Assembly: GCA_029573975.1 (NCBI GenBank)
Contig: JAKQBU010000480.1
Span: forward strand, 1-5,187
Length of the DNA stretch: 5,187 nt
Source: Planctomycetota bacterium
Lineage (GTDB): Bacteria; Planctomycetota; Phycisphaerae; Sedimentisphaerales; SM23-30
Direction: 5' to 3'
Positions 1-5,187 of the stretch are shown here, piece by piece. How positions within the stretch are numbered: position 1 is the stretch's first letter; each line of letters begins with the position of its first letter. Under the pieces are notes generated by a model. That model saw only the letters and a list, made by a program, of their open reading frames with translations, did not search any database and was not told the DNA's origin. The translations under genes and the position numbers were made by a program.

Positions 1-1
1 A

Positions 2-2356
2 GTAACCATCCTCGGTACCACCACCGCCAGCGCGGCAGGCAACTGGAGTTATATCTTTGCTGCTGGGACTCTCAGTGAAGGGGCCAATCTCATCGATGTC
101 CTCAGCACCGACAGTGCCGGCAATTCCCTGGATTCGGCTAACCTGACCATAACCATCGAAACGGCAATCAGTATCCCTTCCTCCTTGGATCTGTCGGCTG
201 CCTCCGACCTGGGCGATTCCGATACGGACAATCTGACCTCTACCGATACCCCCACCATCACCGGCCAGGCCGATCCCTCCTGCACCATCTACGTCCGTGT
301 CAACGGCAGCCAGGTCGGCTCCACCACCAGCAACGGGCTGGGCAACTGGTCTTATACCTTTGACGGCGTGGACGACCTGATCGAGGGCACCAACATCATC
401 AGCGCCTGGGCCGTCGATAGCGTCGGCAATACCAGTGCCTTTTCGACCGATCTAGTCGTGGTTTTGGATACCACCATCACCACGCCCCTTACCCCCGATC
501 TGGCCGCCGCTTCCGACAGCGGCTCCAGCGATACCGACCATTATACCAGCGATACCACCCCTACCCTTACCGGTACCTGTGAAACAGGCGCTACCATCCT
601 GATTCACCTGAATGGAACCGATGCGTATGCCACCACTACCGATGCCGCTGACGGTTTAACCGACGGCTTCTGGTCCTACACCTTCGCTGGCGGCCTGAAT
701 GCCTCCGCGACCGGTACCGCCAACACCATCAAAGCGGCCCAGCGCGATGTGGCCGGAAATTTGTCCGCCTACAGTACCGCGCTGACCGTCACCCTGGATA
801 CAACCGCCAGCCTGCCGGCTGCTCCGGACTTGGCGGCCATCACGGACACAGGTGATCTCGACGATAATAATATCACTCATATTCGGAATGTCACCATAAC
901 CGGAACCGTCGAAGTGAACAGCTCCCTGCAATTGTACGTCGATCAGGGCGAAGGGGCCGTGCTGATGGATACCATCAGCGAACAGTATATCGCCACCGGA
1001 AACTGGTCCTATACCTTTTCCCTGGGGCAGTTGGCCGAAGGAGCCAATCAAATTACCGTCATCGCCACCGATATGGCAGATAATGTTTCCGCCGCCAGCA
1101 GCGCCCTGACAGTTACCCTGGACACCACCATGGCCCAGCCGGGCCTGCCGGATCTGGCAGCCGAATCCGATACGGGGGATACCGGCAATGATGAAGTAAC
1201 CTCCGATGAAACACCCACCTTCAGCGGGATAGCCGACCCGGATACCCACGTCACGATTCGCGTGGATGGCGAACCAATTCATACCGTGGACGCCGGCGCT
1301 GCCGGCGCCTGGACTTATACCTTCGCCCAGGGAGAAATTCAGACCGGTGTGCATCAGATCGACGTGGTGGCCGTGGATGTTGCCGGCAATACGTCTGTTC
1401 CCTCCGACGATCTGACCATCTGGCTCAATGTTATGCCCACCCAGCCGGCCGCCCCCAACCTCCAGGCTGCCAGTGACAGCGGCAGTATCAGCACGGATAA
1501 TCTGACCTATACGAAATCAGCAACCATCGACGGCAAGGCCGACGCCAACAACGAAGTGTATGTCTATCTGGGTGATACCATAATTGGCAGCACCATGGCA
1601 AATGCCAACGGCTTCTGGAGCTATACCTTTGCCAATACCATTCTCCAGGAAGGTGATAACATCGTTACCATCCGTGCCAAAGATAGTTCGGGATTGCTCA
1701 GTGCCGCCTCCCTGCCGTTGACGATTACGATCGATACCACCCAACCCACAGCCGCACTTCCGGATTTGCAGGCCGCCAGCGATACCGGCGTCAGCGATAC
1801 GGATAACCGCACCTCCGACGAAACCGCCACCCTCGAAGGTGCCACCGAACCATCCGCCCGCGTGGATTTGTACCTGAACAGCGCCTTTCTGATCCAATTA
1901 ACGGCTTCCGCCGGCGGCAACTGGACCTACACCTTCGCCCCCGACACCCTCCAGGATGGCAGCAACGAAGTCTATATCGTTATCACCGATCTGGCCGGCA
2001 ATGTCTCCGACGCCTCTGAAATCCTGACCCTTTTCCTGGATGTCGAACTGGATTCCCCCATTACCCCCATCCTCTCGCCCGATTCCGACACCGGCTCGTC
2101 TAATAGTGACGGCTTGACCAATAATTCTACCCCTCTCATTTCGGGTGCCGTGAAACCGAACAGTTCGATTGCCATTGTGGTTTCCGGTACCACCGTCGCC
2201 ACCGTCCAGGCTGACAGTGCCGGTGCCTGGGAATATACCTTGCAGCCGGGAAACCTGAACGAAGGCTTGAACCATATCGAAATTTTTAGTACCGACCCCG
2301 TCGGCAATACCGCCCGCTCCCAAACCCTGGATCTGACCCTCGATACGATGGCCCCG
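2..2356 (+). repeat. Array of tandem bacterial Ig-like repeats, about 100 residues each
   Basis: This array encodes one partial and seven complete repeats at approximately 2-175, 176-484, 485-814, 815-1138, 1139-1444, 1445-1744, 1745-2056 and 2057-2356. Each full unit starts with a PxxPDLxAxSDxG-like segment, often followed by SDTDN and TxDxTPTxxG. It then has a short xVxVxxxG strand pair, a G-x-W-[ST]-Y-T-F core strand, an EGxNxIxxxAxDxAGN segment, and closes with SAxSxxLTxTLDTT. This is the layout of bacterial Ig-like families such as Big_13 and Big_6. The acidic SDxGxSDTDN stretch near each junction could hold calcium and stiffen the rod; that is inference. Repeats 2 and 3 are longer (110 and 108 residues) because of extra residues before the W-S-Y-T-F strand. 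Identity between units is partial, so the array is old, not a recent DNA-level amplification. Confidence 0.88.
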
Positions 2357-4657
2357 CTTATCTACAACTACTTCCCCCGCGATACCTACACCCACACCAC
2401 CAGCAGCATCGAACTCTACATCAGCGCCTCCGACCTGGACTCTCTGGCCGCCGCGGATCTGGGTGGTTATACCCTCACCGGCGCCGGCGGCGACGGCACA
2501 TTTGGGGACGGCAACGAATGGTCCATCCCCATTAGCGGGGTAACCATCGACAGCCTCTCCGGCCTGGTCCGGCTCCATACCACGGTCACGCTGTCCGATG
2601 ATTCCTATCAGTTGGCCATCGAGCCGTCGGTCTCCCTGCTCGACCAGGCGGGCAACCCGGCCCAGATGAACCTTTCCGGCTCCTACCCGCCGGACCTCAT
2701 CAGCGGCAGCCAGATTGTAATTGCCTTCAGCATCGATACCGCCGGTCCCCCCGCCCCCGATGCTCCCCAGATCGACTCCGCTTCCGACAGCGGACTGGAT
2801 GATTCCGACCGCATCACCAACCTCTCCAGTATCCTGGTCCGTATCAGCGCCTTGCCGGAAACCACCGTCGAACTCATCTGCAACGGCCGCTCCGCCGGAT
2901 TTGCCGAAGAAACGGACGCCGGCGAATATCAGTTGTTCATCGACAGCAGCCTCATCCGCGCCGGCGAAAACCTGCTGCTGGCCCGTGCCTTCGACAGCCT
3001 CGGCAACAGCTCGGAACTGTCCGACCTGCAAACCTTCGTGTATGACCAGTCCGCCCCCCTCGTTACCGCCATCGTGGTGGATTCCCTCTGGCTCAACTAC
3101 GGCCCTACCCAGATCAGCATCATCTTTGCGGAAAATGATATCAACCCCGGCTCGGTCCTCAGCCAGGAAAATTACCTGCTGCTGGCCGCCGGCGGCGACG
3201 GCACCTTTGACGACGGCAACGAAATAGCGATTCAGCCAACCGCCATCCTTTATACCGAAGATACCTATACCCTCACCCTGGTTCTCCCCCAAACAGTCAC
3301 TAACACCTCCGAGCTGGGCCCGGATGCCTATCGCCTTTTGCTTCCGGCCGGCAGCGGCATTCAGGATGTAGCCGGAAACACCATTGAACAATCCGCCTCC
3401 CAGGATTTCTCCGTCGTTACCGCCGCCGTCATCCACAGCCATGAAACCTACAGCTTTGTCACCGCCGACGGCAACCGGATCAAAGTAATGCTCCAGGGCG
3501 ACGGCGATGCCTCCATCCTGCTGGGCCAGGCGGTGGGCACCGAAAATACCATCGAACAAATCGTCCTGACCAACACCAACGATAACACCACGCTGAAAAT
3601 AACCGCCTCCAGCGGCTCTTTGCCCTTCTCCATTGGAACGATTCTTTGCGATTCTCCCCTCGGTTCCATCTCCACCGCCAAAGCCGCCATCACCGATGTA
3701 ATCCGTGTTCAGCAGAGTATTTCCAAACTTCTCGTCGGCGCCATCGCTGACAATGCCTCCTTCCACCTGGTCTCCAGCAACACCACCGCGGATACCTATA
3801 ACTATGGTTTGAAAATCTATGCCGATACCATCGGCCAGAATGTCTCCTTTGACATTACCGGCCACTTGCAATCATTCCAGGCAGATAACTATGAAAGCGG
3901 AGAATTCACCGCCCAATCCATTTCCCGTTTCGCCATTACCCATGGCAATCTCGGCGCGGATCTGGCCGTGACGGATGATTTGGAAAATCTGGTTATCCCG
4001 CACGGTGATCTCACCGGCAATCTCACGATAGGCGACCGCATCGGCAATATTAACGTTCGTCGCGGAACCATAAGCTCCAGCATACAAGCCGCCGAAGTGA
4101 ACGCCATATACGCCCGCGATATTGTGGACGCCCTGGTCCGAACCAGCTCCTATATTAACAAAATAAAAATCGGCAGCGGCCAGGATACCACCATTTCCGC
4201 CGGTACCGACCTGTTCAACCTGAAGTGCAGCGGTCATCTCACCCAGTCCACCCTTGCCGCCGGTGCCAGCCTCGAAAAAATCCGTATCGGCGGGGATGCC
4301 CTCGACAGCTTCTTCCTCTCCGGCACGGACCTCGGCCCCGACGCCCAGCTTGGCGGAAACAACGACCTGTTCAACGATGGCAATCTTAACCTCACCGTCA
4401 AAGGCGCCTATCTGGGCAGCATTGCCGCCGCCGCCGTGAACCCCGGCAGCGATCGGACCTATTTCACCGCGGACGATTCCTCCGCCGCGGACGCGGTCCT
4501 GACCGTCAAGTTCAGCCGGAACACCCTTCTGGAAACCACCCACGACTCCCTCTTCGGCCTGCTCGCCGGCGGTTCCATCACCCCCTTCCAGGTCCGCGGC
4601 CAGCTCTACCAGGCCCCCCTGGCCATCGACCAGTTCCGCCTGATGCTGCTGGAATAA
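2..4657 (+). CDS. Giant secreted Ig-repeat protein with C-terminal solenoid, 5' end missing
   Basis: The frame is open from base 2 to the TAA at 4655-4657, giving 1551 visible residues with no start inside the window. The TTG at 185 is only an internal leucine codon: the repeat pattern continues unbroken upstream of it, and no ribosome binding site is needed there. Domain order is: partial Ig-like repeat (2-175), seven Ig-like repeats (176-2356), SbsA-like domain (2357-2746), diverged Ig-like repeat (2747-3058), second SbsA-like domain (3059-3418), solenoid-like C-terminal region (3419-4654). The protein is rich in D, T, S, A, G and N, acidic, and has few K and C, as expected of an exported protein. 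Large Ig-repeat proteins are usually adhesins or surface-layer or matrix proteins; that role is inferred here. No catalytic motif, RTX nonapeptide run, LPXTG, PEP-CTERM or transmembrane segment is visible, and the C-terminus is a plain IDQFRLMLLE. The signal peptide, if present, lies outside the window. The existence of the gene is certain; its function is not. Confidence 0.95.
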   Translation, partial: VTILGTTTASAAGNWSYIFAAGTLSEGANLIDVLSTDSAGNSLDSANLTITIETAISIPSSLDLSAASDLGDSDTDNLTSTDTPTITGQADPSCTIYVRVNGSQVGSTTSNGLGNWSYTFDGVDDLIEGTNIISAWAVDSVGNTSAFSTDLVVVLDTTITTPLTPDLAAASDSGSSDTDHYTSDTTPTLTGTCETGATILIHLNGTDAYATTTDAADGLTDGFWSYTFAGGLNASATGTANTIKAAQRDVAGNLSAYSTALTVTLDTTASLPAAPDLAAITDTGDLDDNNITHIRNVTITGTVEVNSSLQLYVDQGEGAVLMDTISEQYIATGNWSYTFSLGQLAEGANQITVIATDMADNVSAASSALTVTLDTTMAQPGLPDLAAESDTGDTGNDEVTSDETPTFSGIADPDTHVTIRVDGEPIHTVDAGAAGAWTYTFAQGEIQTGVHQIDVVAVDVAGNTSVPSDDLTIWLNVMPTQPAAPNLQAASDSGSISTDNLTYTKSATIDGKADANNEVYVYLGDTIIGSTMANANGFWSYTFANTILQEGDNIVTIRAKDSSGLLSAASLPLTITIDTTQPTAALPDLQAASDTGVSDTDNRTSDETATLEGATEPSARVDLYLNSAFLIQLTASAGGNWTYTFAPDTLQDGSNEVYIVITDLAGNVSDASEILTLFLDVELDSPITPILSPDSDTGSSNSDGLTNNSTPLISGAVKPNSSIAIVVSGTTVATVQADSAGAWEYTLQPGNLNEGLNHIEIFSTDPVGNTARSQTLDLTLDTMAPLIYNYFPRDTYTHTTSSIELYISASDLDSLAAADLGGYTLTGAGGDGTFGDGNEWSIPISGVTIDSLSGLVRLHTTVTLSDDSYQLAIEPSVSLLDQAGNPAQMNLSGSYPPDLISGSQIVIAFSIDTAGPPAPDAPQIDSASDSGLDDSDRITNLSSILVRISALPETTVELICNGRSAGFAEETDAGEYQLFIDSSLIRAGENLLLARAFDSLGNSSELSDLQTFVYDQSAPLVTAIVVDSLWLNYGPTQISIIFAENDINPGSVLSQENYLLLAAGGDGTFDDGNEIAIQPTAILYTEDTYTLTLVLPQTVTNTSELGPDAYRLLLPAGSGIQDVAGNTIEQSASQDFSVVTAAVIHSHETYSFVTADGNRIKVMLQGDGDASILLGQAVGTENTIEQIVLTNTNDNTTLKITASSGSLPFSIGTILCDSPLGSISTAKAAITDVIRVQQSISKLLVGAIADNASFHLVSSNTTADTYNYGLKIYADTIGQNVSFDITGHLQSFQADNYESGEFTAQSISRFAITHGNLGADLAVTDDLENLVIPHGDLTGNLTIGDRIGNINVRRGTISSSIQAAEVNAIYARDIVDALVRTSSYINKIKIGSGQDTTISAGTDLFNLKCSGHLTQSTLAAGASLEKIRIGGDALDSFFLSGTDLGPDAQLGGNNDLFNDGNLNLTVKGAYLGSIAAAAVNPGSDRTYFTADDSSAADAVLTVKFSRNTLLETTHDSLFGLLAGGSITPFQVRGQLYQAPLAIDQFRLMLLE
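2357..2746 (+). other. SbsA/Big_5-like Ig domain, first copy (within the giant CDS)
   Basis: These 130 residues break the repeat pattern: no PDLxAxSD start and no W-S-Y-T-F strand. They read as a different beta-sandwich: a SSIELYIS strand, then LGGYTLTGAGGDGTFGDGNE, then LVRLHTTVTLSDDSYQLAI and a closing LLDQAGNPA. A strand, a Y-x-L followed by a glycine/aspartate loop, then LxDxxYxLxI and LxDxAGN is the pattern of SbsA-like (Big_5-type) Ig domains, common in large planctomycete surface proteins. The GGDGTFGDGNE loop (2486-2518) may bind calcium. Boundaries are approximate; the family assignment is from pattern recall. Confidence 0.65.
2747..3058 (+). repeat. Diverged ninth Ig-like repeat (within the giant CDS)
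   Basis: This 104-residue unit returns to the first repeat type: APDAPQIDSASDSG start, DDSDRITN, a VELICNG strand pair, AGENLLLARAFDSLGNSSELS, and a closing VYDQSAP in place of LDTT. It is the most diverged unit. The core tryptophan strand is replaced by GEYQLFI, and the TPTxxG segment by SSILVRISA. It sits between the two SbsA-like domains, so it is separated from the main array. Confidence 0.75.
3059..3418 (+). other. SbsA/Big_5-like Ig domain, second copy (within the giant CDS)
   Basis: These 120 residues follow the same plan as the domain at 2357-2746: TQISIIFAENDI strand, LSQENYLLLAAGGDGTFDDGNE loop, DTYTLTLVLP, then AYRLLLPAGSGIQDVAGNTI. The YxLxxxGGDGTFxDGNE segment is shared almost word for word with the first copy, and at DNA level 2483-2518 and 3188-3223 differ at only 3 of 36 bases. 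This supports homology of the two domains. Confidence 0.65.
3419..4654 (+). other. C-terminal beta-solenoid-like region (within the giant CDS)
   Basis: These 412 residues have no Ig signature. They open with ETYSFVTADGNRIKVMLQGDGDA and continue as many short strands at irregular spacing, with recurring I-x-x-[IL]-x-[IV] and G-[DN]-L motifs such as LQSFQADNYESG, ISRFAITHGNLG, LENLVIPHGDLTG, IGNINVRRGTI and LEKIRIGGDA. That is the look of a right-handed beta-helix or similar solenoid. Near the end come NNDLFNDGNLNLTVKGAYLGS, AAAVNPGSDRTYFTADD and a final QVRGQLYQAPLAIDQF. I recall this plan (a YxFxDADGxxVxVxLxG opening and a closing PGxDxxYxTxDD loop) at the C-terminus of large planctomycete extracellular proteins, but cannot name a family. 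It might bind a ligand or a cell-envelope polymer; nothing in the sequence decides this. Confidence 0.55.
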
Positions 4658-4661
4658 TCCC

Positions 4662-4790
4662 TCATTGAATCACAGAGACACAATGAACCGGATCCCCCGG
4701 ATCGGTGCAATCCAGCCACTGGCTCGTAAACATGGCAAAATCAGCCAGATCTACATAGCAATTCCGGTTGAAGTCCCGGTTCAGATATCC
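4662..4790 (-). pseudogene. Orphan dockerin-like C-terminal tail (gene remnant)
   Basis: Read on the minus strand, 42 codons up to a TGA at 4664-4662 give GYLNRDFNRNCYVDLADF, then AMFTSQWLDCTDPGDPVHC and VSVIQ. The D-x-N-x-N-x-Y-x-D-x-x-D spacing is a calcium-binding, EF-hand-like dockerin loop. The DLADFA..QWLxCTDPxxP wording matches the short tails that end many secreted Phycisphaerae proteins. The frame stays open upstream to about 5003, but that part runs through repeat DNA and arginine/tryptophan-rich sequence with no signal peptide or domain, so the gene body is missing. The stop lies 4 bases from the stop of the giant gene, in convergent orientation. Codons favour T in the third position (GAT, TTT, TGT), unlike the C-ending codons of the neighbour. 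An alternative is a small expressed 113-residue ORF, which I think unlikely. Confidence 0.6.
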
Positions 4791-4791
4791 C

Positions 4792-4895
4792 CTGGCCGGT
4801 CTCCAGCTGGCCAACCTCCTCTGGCTCCACCGCCACGCCCCCCAAAAGCTGGCCCAGGCCGCCGCCTCTACGACTCCTGGCGCAAAAACCTCTAA
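4792..4895 (+). pseudogene. Possible 3' fragment of an unrecognised gene, frameshifted
   Basis: Starting abruptly where the dockerin-like remnant ends, one + frame reads LAGLQLANLLWLHRHAP then QKLAQAAA with nearly every codon ending in C or G, the local coding style. Around 4864-4866 the gene-like frame appears to switch, and the next frame reads LYDSWRKNL followed by TAA at 4893-4895. A terminator-like hairpin follows 18 bases later, as expected behind a real gene end. There is no start codon with a ribosome binding site and no family I recognise. It could equally be chance open frame in GC-rich DNA. Confidence 0.25.
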
Positions 4896-4913
4896 TCTCC
4901 CCTCCCCCGTATC

Positions 4914-4938
4914 GCCGGCCTCCGGCCGGCCTCTTATT
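4914..4938 (+). terminator. Rho-independent-like terminator
   Basis: A perfect 7-bp stem GCCGGCC (4914-4920) / GGCCGGC (4924-4930) with a TCC loop is followed on the + strand by CTCTTATT, a broken T-rich tract. The flank on the other side is G/C-rich, so the + orientation is favoured. It lies 256 bases past the stop of the giant gene, making it a candidate end for that transcript or for the gene fragment ending at 4895. The interrupted T-tract makes it weak. Confidence 0.4.
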
Positions 4939-4950
4939 CCTATTCTCCTA

Positions 4951-4986
4951 TATGACCTATAAGCCCTATAAGACGTATAAGACCTA
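4951..4986. repeat. Tandem 9-bp repeat, four units, consensus TAAGACCTA
   Basis: Four consecutive 9-base units read TATGACCTA, TAAGCCCTA, TAAGACGTA and TAAGACCTA. The preceding nine bases (4942-4950, ATTCTCCTA) keep the CCTA ending and may be a decayed fifth unit. The period is a multiple of three, so it stays open in several frames (SYRAYRSY-like on the minus strand), but nothing suggests it is translated. I recall similar TATAAGACCTATAAG strings between genes of planctomycetes; that is memory, not a search. Confidence 0.6.
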
Positions 4987-5016
4987 TTCTTTACTTCTAC
5001 CATTCCCCCGCCCGAT

Positions 5017-5056
5017 GGTCATTTCGACCGAAGCCGAAGGCGAAGTGGAGAAATCT
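5017..5056. repeat. Dispersed-repeat-like element, TCATTTCGACCGAAG...GGAGAAATCT type
   Basis: The 40 bases open with GGTCATTTCGACCGAAG and end with GTGGAGAAATCT. They contain an outer inverted repeat ATTTC (5021-5025) / GAAAT (5050-5054) and an inner GCC-GAA-GGC. This wording resembles an intergenic repeat seen in many copies in Bacteroidota and other bacterial genomes. Only one copy is in the window, so its repetitive nature is inferred from recall. Confidence 0.5.
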
Positions 5057-5067
5057 ATTAAAATCCT

Positions 5068-5084
5068 TATCGCCGTAGGCGATA
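5068..5084. repeat. Perfect 7-bp inverted repeat (small hairpin)
   Basis: TATCGCC (5068-5074) and GGCGATA (5078-5084) pair perfectly around a GTA loop. It sits between the two dispersed-repeat-like elements and has no T-run behind it, so it is unlikely to be a terminator; it may be part of the same composite repeat. Confidence 0.5.
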
Positions 5085-5090
5085 CCATGC

Positions 5091-5116
5091 TCATTCCTGC
5101 GAAAGCAGGAATCCAG
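5091..5116. repeat. REP-like hairpin element, TCATTCCTGCGAAAGCAGGAATCCAG
   Basis: An 8-bp perfect stem ATTCCTGC (5093-5100) / GCAGGAAT (5105-5112) closes a GAAA tetraloop, which is unusually stable in RNA. The flanks TC and CCAG match the widespread bacterial intergenic repeat TCATTCCCGCGAAAGCGGGAATCCAG with a compensated base change in the stem. That second point is from recall. TTTTTATT follows within a few bases on the + strand (5119-5126), so it could also act as a weak terminator. Confidence 0.55.
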
Positions 5117-5187
5117 GTTTTTATTCACCTCCGTATGGTCTGCCGCAGCGCCCAACGGAAGCGTCATATATCATTCCAACCCCGCGT
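5117..5187. other. Unassigned intergenic end of the window
   Basis: No convincing ORF, tRNA or promoter is visible here. The only point of note is TCATTCC at 5171-5177, the same opening as the element at 5091. The window ends ten bases later, so a further copy cannot be judged. Confidence 0.4.

Noticed and set aside
185..187. TTG at 185 as the start codon of the giant gene
   Set aside because: The frame is open to the left edge and encodes the end of another Ig-like repeat (GNWSYIFAAGTLSEGANLI), so the start lies outside the window.
656..1354. 232-residue minus-strand open frame
   Set aside because: Glycine- and isoleucine-rich shadow of the Ig repeats; its composition follows directly from the opposite strand.
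2721..3227. 168-residue + strand open frame overlapping the giant gene in another frame
   Set aside because: Proline/serine/alanine-rich text typical of a shifted reading of GCC/ACC/TCC codons; the main frame encodes recognisable domains here.
1898..3871. 657-residue open frame on the minus strand, antisense to the giant gene
   Set aside because: It mirrors the sense codon preference (ACC, GCC, ATC, GAT read backwards give G/D/V/I-rich text). It has no domain, signal or ribosome binding site, and the sense frame has clear repeat homology throughout.
3872..4543. 223-residue minus-strand open frame opposite the C-terminal region
   Set aside because: Shadow of the sense codons; no recognisable protein pattern.
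4690..4702. GATCC-CCC-GGATC inverted repeat just after the giant gene as its terminator
   Set aside because: Only 5 bp of stem, no T-run, and it lies inside the coding sequence of the dockerin-like remnant.
4665..4962. Small + strand ORFs (76 and 64 residues) in the intergenic region as complete genes
   Set aside because: They start inside the antisense of the dockerin-like fragment, lack ribosome binding sites, and change character near 4790. At most the part from 4792 is a gene remnant.
5017..5116. CRISPR array
   Set aside because: The hairpin elements are of different sequence and there are no regular identical repeats with unique spacers.

Overview
The window is dominated by one very large, secreted-looking modular protein gene on the + strand. 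It is open at the left edge, ends at a TAA at 4655-4657, and leaves 1551 residues visible. About 530 bases of intergenic sequence follow, with gene debris and hairpin or repeat elements. No RNA gene, CRISPR array, insertion sequence or complete second gene is visible.

Organism: the best guess is a member of the Planctomycetota, probably a Phycisphaerae/Sedimentisphaerales-type lineage. The main clue is a short reading stretch on the minus strand at 4662-4790. It reads GYLNRDFNRNCYVDLADFAM... and then QWLDCTDPGDP, which matches the dockerin-like tail found on many secreted proteins of that group as I remember them. The giant Ig-repeat plus solenoid protein, the moderately high GC with strong preference for codons ending in C, and the 9-bp TAAGACCTA array fit that idea. 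The assignment rests on recall, not on a search.

Layout: 2-2356 encodes one partial and seven full bacterial Ig-like repeats of 100-110 residues, each with a PxxPDLxAxSDxG start and most with a W-S/T-Y-T-F core strand. 2357-3418 holds a different Ig-like fold (SbsA/Big_5-like), one more diverged repeat, and a second SbsA-like domain, so the pair (Ig repeat + SbsA-like) occurs twice. 3419-4654 encodes a 412-residue C-terminal region that looks like a beta-solenoid. The whole protein is acidic, poor in cysteine and lysine, and has no visible enzymatic motif, so a surface or extracellular adhesive or structural role is the reasonable inference. The protein's start, signal peptide and promoter lie left of the window.

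The intergenic tail (4658-5187) is the odd part. Immediately downstream and tail-to-tail lies the orphan dockerin-like fragment on the minus strand. It stops abruptly near 4790, where a + strand stretch with gene-like codon use begins and runs, with one apparent frameshift, to a TAA at 4893-4895. A GC-rich hairpin with a T-rich flank follows (4914-4930), then a 9-bp tandem array (4951-4986), then three hairpin-forming elements (5017-5112) resembling dispersed intergenic repeats. The last 75 bases hold nothing I can name.
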